64,000 nt of DNA from Hoeflea sp. IMCC20628 (GTDB lineage Bacteria > Pseudomonadota > Alphaproteobacteria > Rhizobiales > Rhizobiaceae): contig NZ_CP011479.1 of assembly GCF_001011155.1 (NCBI RefSeq), forward strand, positions 2,374,501 through 2,438,500. The letters run 5' to 3'. Shown here in pieces: positions 45,655-54,292 of this stretch (positions are counted from its first letter, which is position 1; every line of letters begins with the position of its first letter). The notes under the pieces were generated by a model. That model saw nothing but the letters and a program-made list of their open reading frames with translations, had not been told where the DNA came from and did no database searches. Position numbers and translations under genes: made by a program.

Positions 45655-46211
45655 TGAAATCCCTTGCCGATTGGCCCGAGGTCAGGCGTCCAATCGACGC
45701 GACCCAAGACTCAAACAACAATTGTGAGGACCCGGACCATAAAGTCCAGAGCGCAGGCTGTGAAATGATGACAACGCACAGCCCAATGAAGACTGATATC
45801 CCCGGCGGCGCGACCGGTCCGTGTTTCAGGCTTACAAAACGCTGCTGACGCTTACCCGGACCAATCCGGGCCGGCGAAGGATCAGGCAGGAGACCAGCGC
45901 CACTTGCGGCAAAAACACGTCGCAAGACCAGGCGCACAATGCAGCCAATGCCCACCCAGCGAACCGTGGCGCAGCCGGTGGCAAAACTATTGGATTAGAA
46001 CGCCATCGCAAGGACGGCAAAGCTCGCCACAAACAGTGACATGGAAACGAAAGCGGCAAGATCGCGGGCAAATGCTGTCATGATCAACTCCTATATTCCC
46101 TGTATGTTTCTTTATAGTTCCTTGTTTGTTCTCTTGTCAAGCGCACTGCACCAGATTGTAGGGAACGCATTCCGGACCGCTATCCGCGTGCCGGCAAACT
46201 GATCAGCAGGC
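45655..46211. other. Intergenic stretch between hupB and dnaE
   Basis: Must hold the dnaE promoter, which I cannot place. The only frame with a good ribosome site is the small one at 45987-46082. Longer open frames here (up to 122 codons) lack starts with sites and do not resemble known proteins. Confidence 0.45.
45987..46082 (-). CDS. Possible 31-residue membrane peptide
   Basis: GGAG lies six bases before an ATG at 46082. The first 21 residues (Met-Thr-Ala-Phe-Ala-Arg-Asp-Leu-Ala-Ala-Phe-Val-Ser-Met) are hydrophobic and look like a membrane segment; then the composition changes to Cys-Arg-Pro-Cys-Asp-Gly-Val and the frame ends. The break falls at a run of four A (46019-46022). With three, the hydrophobic frame would run on seven residues to a TAA. 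Tiny hydrophobic proteins like this are common in rhizobia. Either a real peptide, a frameshifted one, or a sequencing slip. Confidence 0.35.
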   Translation of the reverse strand, partial: HDSICPRSCRFRFHVTVCGELCRPCDGVLIQ

Positions 46212-46243
46212 ACAAAAAAGCCCGGGCGCTGGCGCCCGGGCTT
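46212..46243 (-). terminator. Terminator of hupB
   Basis: AAGCCCGGGCGC and its exact complement around a two-base loop, followed by T6 on the minus strand, 26 bases after the hupB stop. Confidence 0.88.
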
Positions 46244-46268
46244 CGTTGATTTGCTTCAGGACTGCGGC

Positions 46269-46541
46269 TTAGTTGCACGCATCCTTGAGGCCCTTGCCGG
46301 CCGAGAATTTCGGCACGTTGCGGGCCGGAATATCGACTTCAGCGCCGGTCTGCGGGTTGCGGCCCTTGGAGGCTTCGCGACGTGACACTGTGAAATTGCC
46401 AAAACCAATCAGGCGAACGTCGCCGCTGTTTTTGAGTTCGCCTGTGATGGTTTCAAAAACCGCCTCGACAGCCGATGTTGCGTCACCCTTGCTGAGGCCT
46501 GATTTTTCGGCCACAGCAGCCACGAGTTCATTTTTATTCAT
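46269..46541 (-). CDS. hupB: DNA-binding protein HU
   Basis: A 90-residue nucleoid protein that bends DNA as a dimer. It starts Met-Asn-Lys-Asn-Glu-Leu-Val-Ala-Ala-Val-Ala, has Leu-Ile-Gly-Phe-Gly-Asn-Phe and the arm Gly-Arg-Asn-Pro-Gln-Thr-Gly, ending Phe-Ser-Ala-Gly-Lys-Gly-Leu-Lys-Asp. AGGAAAGG precedes the ATG. Follows lon on the same strand, as usual in Hyphomicrobiales, but with a 415-base gap it has its own promoter. Confidence 0.96.
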   Translation of the reverse strand: MNKNELVAAVAEKSGLSKGDATSAVEAVFETITGELKNSGDVRLIGFGNFTVSRREASKGRNPQTGAEVDIPARNVPKFSAGKGLKDACN

Positions 46542-46956
46542 TTTAATACCTTTCCTGGCGTTTCGTCGACTCAGTTTGTTCGATGCCGTGATCCTACGCA
46601 TCTCGACGCAGCAAGCAACCAAACTCCCCGCAAACCGGGGCTTTATAGAGGTTTTCTACAGACAATTTGGCCACGATCTGCGGCTTGAGTGGACAAAGAA
46701 CGCATAAGGTTACCAAAAGGTTGCGAACCCGTCCGAGATTGTGCCCGTTCATACGAAACCAAACACATATGTACGAAACCGTACCGAACCGGTCGTGACC
46801 GCCATGAAACCCGCCACCGACCGATAACAGCGACAGCTCCAGATACCGCGCCGGTCAAACGCAAGCGGGCCGCACATCTCGTCGATGCGCGGCCCGGTGT
46901 CTTGTTCGCAATATGGTATTCGCGGCTCAACTGAACCCAGTCAGGCCGGCCATCTA
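46542..46956. other. hupB upstream region with spaced direct repeats
   Basis: No gene recognised. TACGAAACC occurs at 46752-46760 and again at 46772-46780, 20 bases apart, and a variant TACCGAACC at 46782-46790, 10 bases on, so all lie on one face of the helix. A hairpin CGGGCCGC/GCGGCCCG (46866-46896) without a T run lies after the end of lon and may help end its transcript. The repeats lie some 210 bases before hupB; whether they regulate it is unknown. Confidence 0.5.
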
Positions 46957-49395
46957 TCAGTGGGCGATGGTCGTACCGGTATCGCCCGTGTCGCCTGCAT
47001 CAGATGCGATCGGAGCTTCCGGCTTGGCATCGGGATCCCAGGTGATGGCCTCGGGCATCCGGACCAGCGCGTGACGGAGCACGTCGCCCATCTTCGCCAC
47101 CGGAATGATCTCCAGGCCGTTTTTGACATTGTCCGGAATCTCGGGGAGATCACGGGCGTTGTCTTCCGGAATCATCACGGTCTTGATGCCACCGCGCAGA
47201 GCCGCCAACAGCTTTTCCTTGAGGCCGCCAATCGGCAAGATACGACCGCGCAGGGTGATCTCGCCGGTCATGGCGACATCGCGGCGCACCGGAATGCCGG
47301 TCATGATCGAGACGATCGCCGTTGCCATTCCGACACCGGCCGAAGGACCGTCCTTCGGTGTGGCGCCTTCGGGCACGTGAACATGAATGTCCCGCTTGTC
47401 GAACATCGGCGGCTCGATGCCGAAATCAACCGCCCGCGAGCGTACATAGGACGCCGCCGCCGAAATCGATTCCTTCATCACATCACGCAAATTGCCGGTG
47501 ACCGTCATCTTGCCCTTGCCGGGCATCATGACACCTTCGATGGTCAGCAGTTCGCCGCCAACTTCGGTCCAGGCCAAACCAGTGACCACACCAACCTGAT
47601 CGTCGAACTCGGCCTCGCCGTAGCGGAAGCGCGGCACGCCGAGATAATCGGCGAGGTTTTCCTCAGTCACACTGACCTTTTTCACCCCGGTCCTGAGGAT
47701 CTCGGTCACAGCCTTGCGCGAAAGCTTCATCAATTCGCGTTCGAAGTTACGCACACCGGCTTCGCGTGTGTAGGTGCGGGCAATCTGCAGCAGCGCGCCG
47801 TCGGTGATCTCGAATTCCTCGGGACGCAACGCATGGTCACGCACGGCCTTGGGAAGAAGATGCCTGCGGGCAATCTGCTGTTTCTCGTCCTCGGTGTAGC
47901 CGGCGATGCGGATCACTTCCATCCGGTCCATCAGTGGTGCTGGAATGTTGAGCGTGTTGGCCGTGGTGATGAACATCACGTTGGACAGGTCATACTCAAC
48001 CTCAAGATAGTGATCCATGAACGTCGAATTCTGTTCCGGATCCAGCACCTCGAGCAATGCTGACGATGGATCGCCACGGAAATCCTGACCCATCTTGTCG
48101 ATCTCGTCGAGCAAGAACAGCGGGTTGATTTTCTTGGCCTTCTTCATCGACTGGATGACCTTGCCGGGCATCGAGCCGATATAGGTGCGGCGGTGACCAC
48201 GGATTTCGGCTTCGTCACGAACGCCGCCCAATGCCATACGGACATATTCGCGACCGGTGGCCTTGGCGATCGATTTGGCGAGCGAGGTCTTGCCGACGCC
48301 GGGAGGTCCGACAAGGCAGAGGATAGGGCCCTTGATCTTCGAGGACCGTGCCTGCACGGCAAGATATTCGACGATCCGCTCCTTGACCTTTTCCAGGCCG
48401 AAGTGATCTTCGTCAAGCACCTTCTCGGCGGCCTTGAGGTCAATCTTGACGCGGGACTTCTTGCCCCACGGCAGACCCAGCAGCCAATCGAGATAGTTGC
48501 GGACGACGGTGGCTTCCGCCGACATCGGGCTCATCTGCTTGAGCTTCTTGAACTCGCCGTCAGCCTTTTCGCGGGCTTCCTTGGACAGCTTGGTCTTGGT
48601 GATGCGGGCTTCCATCTCGGCCATTTCGTCGCGGCCGTCTTCGCCGTCGCCGAGTTCCTTCTGGATCGCCTTCATCTGCTCGTTGAGATAATACTCGCGC
48701 TGGGTCTTCTCCATCTGCCGCTTGACGCGGGAGCGGATGCGCTTTTCAACCTGCAACACCGAAATCTCGCCTTCCATGAAGCCGAGCGCCTTCTCCAGGC
48801 GGCCCTTCACCGAGATGGTCGACAGCATGTCCTGCTTTTCGGGAATCTTGATCGACAGATGCGAAGCCACGGTGTCGGCGAGCTTGGAATAATCGTCGAT
48901 CTGGCTAGCCGCGCCGACAACCTCTGGCGAGATCTTCTTGTTGAGCTTGACGTAGTTTTCAAACTCCGAGACGACCGAACGCGACAGCGCTTCGACCTCA
49001 ACCGGATCCTCTTCAGGCTCAGCGAGTTCGACGGCGCGGGCTTCGTAGTATTCTTCACGGTCGGTGTAACCGACGATTTCGGCGCGCGCACGGCCTTCGA
49101 CCAGCACCTTGACGGTGCCATCGGGCAATTTCAGCAATTGCAGGACGTTGGCGATCGCGCCGATTTCATAAATGCCCGAGGGATCTGGATCGTCATCGCT
49201 GGCATTGATCTGGGTGGCAAGCATGATCTGCTTGTCGGTGCCCATGACTTCCTCAAGTGCGCGGATCGATTTTTCGCGACCGACGAACAGCGGTACGATC
49301 ATATGCGGAAACACGACAATGTCGCGCAACGGAAGAACGGGATAGACACCAGCCTCTTTGGGCGAATGAGCAGAACTCACTTTTTTGTCCGGCAT
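46957..49395 (-). CDS. lon: ATP-dependent protease Lon
   Basis: An 812-residue AAA+ protease of the cytoplasm that degrades misfolded and regulatory proteins (in Caulobacter also CcrM and DnaA). Order: LON substrate domain (1-200), coiled helices, AAA+ with Gly-Pro-Pro-Gly-Val-Gly-Lys-Thr and Leu-Leu-Asp-Glu-Ile-Asp-Lys, and protease domain with the serine in Pro-Lys-Asp-Gly-Pro-Ser-Ala-Gly-Val and the lysine in Gly-Gly-Leu-Lys-Glu-Lys. The C-terminus has a short Ala/Asp/Thr tail. A sigma-32-like promoter lies about 110 bases upstream. Confidence 0.96.
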   Translation of the reverse strand: MPDKKVSSAHSPKEAGVYPVLPLRDIVVFPHMIVPLFVGREKSIRALEEVMGTDKQIMLATQINASDDDPDPSGIYEIGAIANVLQLLKLPDGTVKVLVEGRARAEIVGYTDREEYYEARAVELAEPEEDPVEVEALSRSVVSEFENYVKLNKKISPEVVGAASQIDDYSKLADTVASHLSIKIPEKQDMLSTISVKGRLEKALGFMEGEISVLQVEKRIRSRVKRQMEKTQREYYLNEQMKAIQKELGDGEDGRDEMAEMEARITKTKLSKEAREKADGEFKKLKQMSPMSAEATVVRNYLDWLLGLPWGKKSRVKIDLKAAEKVLDEDHFGLEKVKERIVEYLAVQARSSKIKGPILCLVGPPGVGKTSLAKSIAKATGREYVRMALGGVRDEAEIRGHRRTYIGSMPGKVIQSMKKAKKINPLFLLDEIDKMGQDFRGDPSSALLEVLDPEQNSTFMDHYLEVEYDLSNVMFITTANTLNIPAPLMDRMEVIRIAGYTEDEKQQIARRHLLPKAVRDHALRPEEFEITDGALLQIARTYTREAGVRNFERELMKLSRKAVTEILRTGVKKVSVTEENLADYLGVPRFRYGEAEFDDQVGVVTGLAWTEVGGELLTIEGVMMPGKGKMTVTGNLRDVMKESISAAASYVRSRAVDFGIEPPMFDKRDIHVHVPEGATPKDGPSAGVGMATAIVSIMTGIPVRRDVAMTGEITLRGRILPIGGLKEKLLAALRGGIKTVMIPEDNARDLPEIPDNVKNGLEIIPVAKMGDVLRHALVRMPEAITWDPDAKPEAPIASDAGDTGDTGTTIAH

Positions 49396-49730
49396 TTGAT
49401 TTCCTTTCGTGGCCAGTCGGGCCGATTGGCAACGCGGGGTGCAGCCCCGGTTGATCCAGCGACCGCCATTCGCGCCCTTTAAGACATAAAGCCTTCTACA
49501 GTCTAATTGGAGAACCTGCGACCCGGTTTCAAGTCGAACCTATGCCGGAATTGCTCCATTTCCGATTCGGAAGCATATTAGACAACGAAAGTGGCGGGAA
49601 GCTGGAGCCTTGCCCAAACACCACTGAACAGCATTTCCAGAACTCAGCACCAAACTGAGCCCGGCGACAAACGCGAACGGGCCCCGAAGGGCCCGCTGGC
49701 AACAAGATATCGACTTGCCAACCGAGGTCG
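49396..49730. other. Intergenic stretch between lon and clpX
   Basis: Holds the lon promoter (49505-49533) and, next to clpX, a hairpin CGGGCCC-CGAA-GGGCCCG (49678-49695) with only a weak T-rich stretch on the minus strand, perhaps a clpX terminator. No gene seen. Confidence 0.5.
49505..49533 (-). promoter_or_regulatory. Candidate heat-shock (sigma-32/RpoH) promoter of lon
   Basis: On the minus strand CTTGAAA is followed after 14 bases by CTCCAATT. The E. coli sigma-32 consensus is CTTGAAA-N11-16-CCCCATNT; seven of seven and five of seven defined bases match. The transcript would start near 49497, with a leader of about 100 bases. Lon is a classic heat-shock gene, so site and gene agree. Confidence 0.6.
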
Positions 49731-51011
49731 TCAGGCCGAAGCCGAGCCCTTGGTCTCGTCGCCACGCTCCGCATAGATATAGAGCGGCCGGGCGTTGCCA
49801 ATGACCACGTCGTCGGAGATGACGACTTCGCGCACACCTTCGAGTGTCGGCAGTTCGAACATGGTATCGAGCAGGATTTTCTCCATGATCGAGCGCAGTC
49901 CGCGTGCACCGGTCGCACGGACGATGCCGCGCTTGGCGATTTCAACCAGAGCACTTTCGTGGAATGTGAGTTCCACATCTTCCATCTCGAACAGACGCTG
50001 ATACTGCTTGACCAGCGCATTCTTCGGCTGGGTCAGGATCTGGATCAGAGCATCTTCATCAAGATCTTCAAGTGTAGCCAACACCGGCAGACGGCCGATG
50101 AATTCCGGGATCAGGCCGAACTTCACCAGATCCTCGGGCTCGAGCTCGCGCAAGACGGCGCCGACACGGCGTTCATCCTGGGCGCGGACATTAGCACCAA
50201 AGCCGATTGAGGTTTTCTCACCGCGCGCGGAGATGATCTTGTCGAGGCCGGCGAAGGCGCCGCCGCAAACGAACAGAATGTTTGTGGTGTCGACCTGCAG
50301 GAATTCCTGCTGCGGATGCTTGCGGCCGCCCTGCGGTGGCACCGAGGCAACCGTGCCTTCCATGATCTTGAGCAGCGCCTGCTGAACGCCCTCGCCCGAA
50401 ACGTCGCGGGTGATCGACGGATTGTCCGACTTGCGCGAGATCTTGTCGACCTCATCGATGTAGACAATGCCGCGCTGGGCGCGTTCGACGTTGTAATCAG
50501 CGGACTGCAGCAGCTTGAGAATGATGTTTTCCACATCCTCACCGACATAACCGGCTTCGGTCAGTGTCGTGGCATCTGCCATTGTGAATGGCACATCGAT
50601 GATGCGCGCCAGTGTCTGCGCCAGATAGGTCTTGCCGCAGCCGGTGGGTCCGACGAGCAGGATGTTGGACTTGGCCAGTTCCACTTCGCCCGATTTGGAC
50701 GAATGGTTGAGCCGCTTGTAATGGTTGTGAACCGCTACAGAGAGAATTTTCTTGGCCTGGTGCTGGCCGATCACATACTCATCAAGCGTGGCGATGATTT
50801 CCTGAGGAGTGGGAACGCCATCACTCGCCTTGACCATCGAGGATTTGTTTTCCTCACGGATGATGTCCATGCACAATTCCACGCATTCATCACAGATGAA
50901 CACTGTTGGACCGGCAATGAGTTTTCGCACTTCATGCTGGCTCTTGCCGCAGAAAGAGCAATAAAGGGTATTCTTGGTATCGCCGCCGTTGCTGCCGCTG
51001 ACCTTGCTCAT
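49731..51011 (-). CDS. clpX: ATP-dependent Clp protease ATP-binding subunit ClpX
   Basis: The unfoldase that feeds substrates to ClpP; in alphaproteobacteria it is essential and degrades CtrA. Zinc-binding Cys18-x-x-Cys21 and Cys40-x-x-Cys43 at the N-terminus, Walker A Gly-Pro-Thr-Gly-Cys-Gly-Lys-Thr, Walker B Ile-Val-Tyr-Ile-Asp-Glu-Val-Asp-Lys, pore loop Gly-Tyr-Val-Gly, and Ile-Gly-Phe-Gly for the ClpP contact. 426 residues, standard. 312 bases downstream of clpP with its own leader. Confidence 0.97.
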   Translation of the reverse strand: MSKVSGSNGGDTKNTLYCSFCGKSQHEVRKLIAGPTVFICDECVELCMDIIREENKSSMVKASDGVPTPQEIIATLDEYVIGQHQAKKILSVAVHNHYKRLNHSSKSGEVELAKSNILLVGPTGCGKTYLAQTLARIIDVPFTMADATTLTEAGYVGEDVENIILKLLQSADYNVERAQRGIVYIDEVDKISRKSDNPSITRDVSGEGVQQALLKIMEGTVASVPPQGGRKHPQQEFLQVDTTNILFVCGGAFAGLDKIISARGEKTSIGFGANVRAQDERRVGAVLRELEPEDLVKFGLIPEFIGRLPVLATLEDLDEDALIQILTQPKNALVKQYQRLFEMEDVELTFHESALVEIAKRGIVRATGARGLRSIMEKILLDTMFELPTLEGVREVVISDDVVIGNARPLYIYAERGDETKGSASA

Positions 51012-51323
51012 TTCACTTTCCTTCCCGCATTCCCGGCATCAAGCCCGGATATGTCGCACCTGACTTCCCCGACGCCGGAGCGTCAGGGCCTACAGGCAAT
51101 TCGGGGTACAATCCCGGTCCTCAGGTAATCAGTCCTGAAGCCGAGGGCAACGAATCCCCGTCAATCTGACGATGCTATGCCATAGAATTTGAACATAGAC
51201 TTAACGTCCATTCTAGCGCGATGCACAGGTTGCGCCACCCCAAGCCCACGAAAACGTGTTGCAGGAGTAGCGCAATGGCTGTGAAAACGCCGTTTTAGCA
51301 TTCAAATGGATCCGATCCGACCG
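51012..51323. other. Intergenic stretch between clpX and clpP
   Basis: No gene seen and no terminator with a T run after clpP. It must contain the clpX promoter; an AT-rich segment around 51180-51220 is the likely place, but no boxes stand out and no sigma-32-like site was found. Confidence 0.4.
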
Positions 51324-51950
51324 CTATGTCGGCGTTTCGATGTATTCACGCTTGTCGATAACCCTATCAATCAGGCCATAATCGAGCGCTTCGGCCGCCG
51401 TCATGAAGTGATCCCGGTCCAAAGTTTTCTCGACTGTCTCGTAATCCTTGCCGGTGTGGGTGACATAGATTTCGTTGAGCCGGCGCTTCATCTTGATGAT
51501 GTCCTGAGCGTGGCGCTCGATGTCGGACGCTTGTCCCTGGAAGCCGCCGGACGGCTGATGCACCATGACGCGAGCGTTCGGCGTGGCAAAACGCATGCCC
51601 TTTTCACCAGCGCACAAAAGCAACGATCCCATTGACGCAGCCTGGCCGACGCACAAGGTCGAGACAGCAGGCCGAATGAACTGCATGGTGTCATAAATCG
51701 CCATGCCGGCTGTGACCACGCCACCGGGCGAATTGATATAGATGGCGATTTCCTTCTTCGGGTTCTCGGCTTCGAGAAACAGAAGCTGGGCGCAGACCAG
51801 TGTCGCCATGTGATCCTCGACCGGACCAGTGATGAAAATGATCCGCTCCTTGAGAAGCCGCGAAAAAATATCATAGGACCGCTCGCCGCGGTTTGTCTGT
51901 TCAACGACCATGGGCACCAGGGCCATGGCGTTATCAACTGTATTTTTCAT
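51324..51950 (-). CDS. clpP: ATP-dependent Clp protease proteolytic subunit ClpP
   Basis: The serine peptidase chamber that works with ClpX and ClpA. The triad is Ser106 (Gln-Ala-Ala-Ser-Met-Gly), His131 (Met-Val-His-Gln-Pro-Ser-Gly-Gly) and Asp180 (Asp-Arg-Asp-His-Phe). The ATG at 51950, after AGGGAAG, gives 208 residues; an upstream in-frame start at 51986 has no site. First gene of the clpP-clpX-lon-hupB series. Confidence 0.97.
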   Translation of the reverse strand: MKNTVDNAMALVPMVVEQTNRGERSYDIFSRLLKERIIFITGPVEDHMATLVCAQLLFLEAENPKKEIAIYINSPGGVVTAGMAIYDTMQFIRPAVSTLCVGQAASMGSLLLCAGEKGMRFATPNARVMVHQPSGGFQGQASDIERHAQDIIKMKRRLNEIYVTHTGKDYETVEKTLDRDHFMTAAEALDYGLIDRVIDKREYIETPT

Positions 51951-52280
51951 TGCGCTTCCCTTGTCAAACGGCCCCACAAGCGCCACGGCCTGCGGGGAAT
52001 CAATCTCTTTGAACCCACTACATAGAGTGTGCCCCCCCGTCGCTTCAAGATGTAAGGCTGTGAAACGGTTAGGCGACGTTGTTCCCGATTGGCGTTAAAG
52101 CGAGGTTACGGTTTTGAAATACGGGCAAATAAACACCCAAACCGCGCCTGATCATGCCGATCTACGCAGCCGATCTCTGTTTCGTTCCGGAATGCCGTCC
52201 GTGGTCAACCGGGCTTCCGTACCTCAGATTGATCTACCTCAGCACGGACTGACTTCATATCGCCGCAAGCACGCTGGCAC
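51951..52280. other. clpP upstream region
   Basis: Holds the clpP leader and promoter region. No gene is seen; a 61-codon plus-strand frame at 52114 has no ribosome site and no resemblance. Confidence 0.4.
52020..52049 (-). promoter_or_regulatory. Weak candidate sigma-32 promoter of clpP
   Basis: CTTGAA and CTATGT stand 18 bases apart on the minus strand, 70 bases before the clpP ATG. The boxes resemble the relaxed alphaproteobacterial RpoH pattern, but the spacing is long for sigma-32. A sigma-70 reading is equally possible. Confidence 0.3.
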
Positions 52281-52315
52281 AAAAGGAAAGGCCGAGTGAA
52301 CCACCCGGCCTTCCG
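52281..52315 (-). terminator. Terminator of the Asn/Gln-repeat protein gene
   Basis: GGAAGGCCG pairs with CGGCCTTTCC (one bulge) on the minus strand and runs into T4. It lies 36 bases after the stop. Confidence 0.7.
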
Positions 52316-52351
52316 GCTTTTGACTGCAGACAGATTGAGATCCTCAGTCCG

Positions 52352-52978
52352 CTATTCCACTGTCCAGGACGAAATGGCGTCATCCAGATTTTTTGGGAGA
52401 GCCTTTTGACTGGACCTGTAAACCTTGCATGTGCCTGAGAAGTCCGCATCGGTGCATACTCTCACCTTCACCTTGCCGACAATCTCGATAGACGAAATCC
52501 GGTCGTTCCACCCAGCCGGAGAAGACGTCGCCCGATCACTGGTCTCAGCGCAGAACTTCGCGCCCTTGAATGCCGGAGATTCGTAAAAACATGCATAACT
52601 GGCTTTCATGACCGCCTGAGCCGTTGCCGTTGCAAGACCGGCTTCCGTATCGTTGTTGCGGTTGCGGTTCTGATTTCCGCTCTGGTTCTGGTTCTGGTTT
52701 TCTGCACTGTTCTGGGTCTGGTTCTGATTCTGGTTTTCTGTACTGTTCTGGTTCTGATTTCCGCTCTGGGTCTGGTTCTGGTTTTCTGCATTGTTCTGGC
52801 TCTGGTTCTGATTTTGCGCGAGAAGCAAATTGCCGTTCTCCGCCCGGGCGACCAGCACTTTGACCGCTCCGACGTGCGCTGCTTGCATCTGCCAACCGGC
52901 CATCGTGGCTGCACCTGCGGCCATTGGCTGGAGCGCCAAGACCAAGACAGCGCCCGCCTTAACAAGATTGATACTCAT
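52352..52978 (-). CDS. Secreted protein with Asn/Gln repeats and crystallin-like C-terminus
   Basis: A 208-residue exported protein; function unknown. Residues 1-24 form a signal peptide (Leu-Val-Lys-Ala-Gly-Ala-Val-Leu-Val-Leu-Ala). About residues 53-110 are a low-complexity block of Asn-Gln pairs broken by Ser, Thr, Glu and Gly. The rest (about 125-208) has Ala-Cys-Phe-Tyr-Glu-Ser-Pro-x-Phe-Lys-Gly and Val-Cys-Thr-Asp-Ala-Asp-Phe-Ser-Gly-Thr-Cys plus Trp-Asn-Asp-Arg-Ile-Ser-Ser-Ile, the pattern of beta/gamma-crystallin or peptidase-inhibitor I36 folds, with cysteines fit for disulfides. GGAGG is seven bases before the ATG at 52978, so the longer open frame upstream is not used. Confidence 0.78.
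   Translation of the reverse strand: MSINLVKAGAVLVLALQPMAAGAATMAGWQMQAAHVGAVKVLVARAENGNLLLAQNQNQSQNNAENQNQTQSGNQNQNSTENQNQNQTQNSAENQNQNQSGNQNRNRNNDTEAGLATATAQAVMKASYACFYESPAFKGAKFCAETSDRATSSPAGWNDRISSIEIVGKVKVRVCTDADFSGTCKVYRSSQKALPKNLDDAISSWTVE
52660..52815 (-). repeat. Low-complexity repeat coding Asn/Gln
   Basis: Blocks of CAGAACCAGAAC and near variants repeat about every 6-12 bases on the minus strand, with larger units of roughly 45-50 bases. All in frame within the gene. Not a CRISPR: no spacers. Confidence 0.85.
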
Positions 52979-53558
52979 ACCCGAACCTCCCGTTTGATGA
53001 TTACCTCCATGCAACGCATGGAATACGTTCAGTATATTGCTCATCATTGGGAACCGGCATTGATCTCCGTCAACGGATCTCCACGAAGTCACTTCGAAGC
53101 TGACTTGTTCGTCCTGTAAATCGACCACAAGTGGCAGGATGCCATCAAGTCCGGATTGGCTTCTGACGAGAGAGAGGCCAAGACGATTATCTAGCCTTCA
53201 TCCCGGCCTTGCCATGCTTCCCCCCGCAAGGAAGCAAGGTTTTCGCCGCCTTTGAGATCCGATTCCGAAAATCACGCTGAAGCGCCGTCTGAATATCGGG
53301 GACGTAGAGGTAGCAACACCGATCGGCATTTTCGGCCGTCTCGGGCCGTGCCGCATAAAGATCTCCCATGGACCCCGCGATTGCGCCGTATCCGGCCACG
53401 CGCACAATGCCTGACAGAGCGACAGTATCGGTTGGTGTTTACCAGGCACTTTAACGCAAGGTTTTGCTTCCCTCAGCGCCGGGACTGCGGCACACTTGCT
53501 GCCACCAAAGAACAATGACGGCCGATCAAGTGCCGCGAGCGTCATCAGGGAGAGCAAC
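52979..53558. other. Intergenic stretch between two divergent secreted-protein genes
   Basis: No gene that I can support. A minus-strand frame at 53187-53405 (72 codons, GTG start) has coding-like third positions and reads Met-Gly-Asp-Leu-Tyr-Ala-Ala-Arg-Pro-Glu-Thr-Ala but lacks a ribosome site and any family; it may be the remains of a gene. The promoters of both flanking genes must lie here. Confidence 0.4.
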
Positions 53559-54152
53559 ATGTCGGATTATTTGTCCATTCGCCGCGGAGCAATCGCAACA
53601 GTACTGGCCGTGTCCATGGCATCGCCGGCGTTTGCCGGCGGCAAGACCTTGGCCTGCTATCAGCAGGTCCACCAGCCAGCAGTTTACAAGACCGTGCATC
53701 AGCAAGTGGTGGTGCGGCCCGGCGGTGTGGTGCACGAAACCATTCCGGCGCGCTACGGCACGATCACCGAGCAGGTGCTGATCGAACCGGAGCGGGTGAT
53801 CGCCCGCACCATCCCGGCTGTGACCAGGACAGTGCACCAGAAGGTTCTGGTCCGCGCCAAATCCGTCGGCTGGGAATGGCGCCATGTGCACGGGGTCAAA
53901 ACACTTTGCAAAGTGGTGCATCCTGCGAAATACGCCACGCAAGCCCAGACCGTGGTCGTGCAGTCGGCACGCACCGTGCATGAGCGAATTCCGGCGCGTT
54001 ATGGCCACCGTACCCGCACGGTGGTTGTCGAACCCGCACGCACCATCGCGCGTCAGGTGCCGCCGGTGATCAAAACGGTGGCGCGCACGGTCGAAGTTCG
54101 CCCCGCCTCTGCCGGCTGGGTGCAGGTATCGGGCAAGAAACGCTGCAATTAA
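53559..54152 (+). CDS. Exported protein made of a duplicated module
   Basis: A 197-residue exported protein of unknown function. A signal peptide (about 1-28, ending Ala-Phe-Ala) precedes two similar modules of roughly 65-75 residues. Shared marks are Val-His-Glu-(T/R)-Ile-Pro-Ala-Arg-Tyr-Gly, then Glu-Pro-(E/A)-Arg-(V/T)-Ile-Ala-Arg, Pro-x-(V/I)-x-(R/K)-Thr-Val, and a closing Gly-Trp with two to four aromatic or charged residues. Each module is rich in Val, Arg, His and Thr, with basic charge. Three cysteines in the mature part. GGGAG precedes the ATG at 53559. Similar repeats occur in some marine alphaproteobacterial proteins, as far as I recall. Confidence 0.75.
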   Translation: MSDYLSIRRGAIATVLAVSMASPAFAGGKTLACYQQVHQPAVYKTVHQQVVVRPGGVVHETIPARYGTITEQVLIEPERVIARTIPAVTRTVHQKVLVRAKSVGWEWRHVHGVKTLCKVVHPAKYATQAQTVVVQSARTVHERIPARYGHRTRTVVVEPARTIARQVPPVIKTVARTVEVRPASAGWVQVSGKKRCN

Positions 54153-54183
54153 GCCCGACAATCAGGCTATCTGGCACCGCAAA

Positions 54184-54211
54184 GCCGCTCCCTCGACCGG
54201 AGCGGTTTTTT
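54184..54211 (+). terminator. Terminator after the duplicated-module gene
   Basis: CCGCTCC and GGAGCGG with a 7-base loop, then T6, 32 bases after the stop. Confidence 0.85.
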
Positions 54212-54292
54212 ATACAATTTATCCCCGGGAAATCGGAGGCTGTCCCAAAGCATTGGATTTCGTTGCAGTTCAATCCGCGCTAAGCCTCGGCA

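Noticed and set aside
52660-52815. Repeat array resembling a CRISPR
   Set aside because: Repeats are contiguous and in frame, code Asn/Gln, and have no unique spacers; no cas genes.
53198-53560. 120-codon minus-strand frame between two secreted-protein genes
   Set aside because: No ribosome site or resemblance; runs into the leader of the divergent gene.
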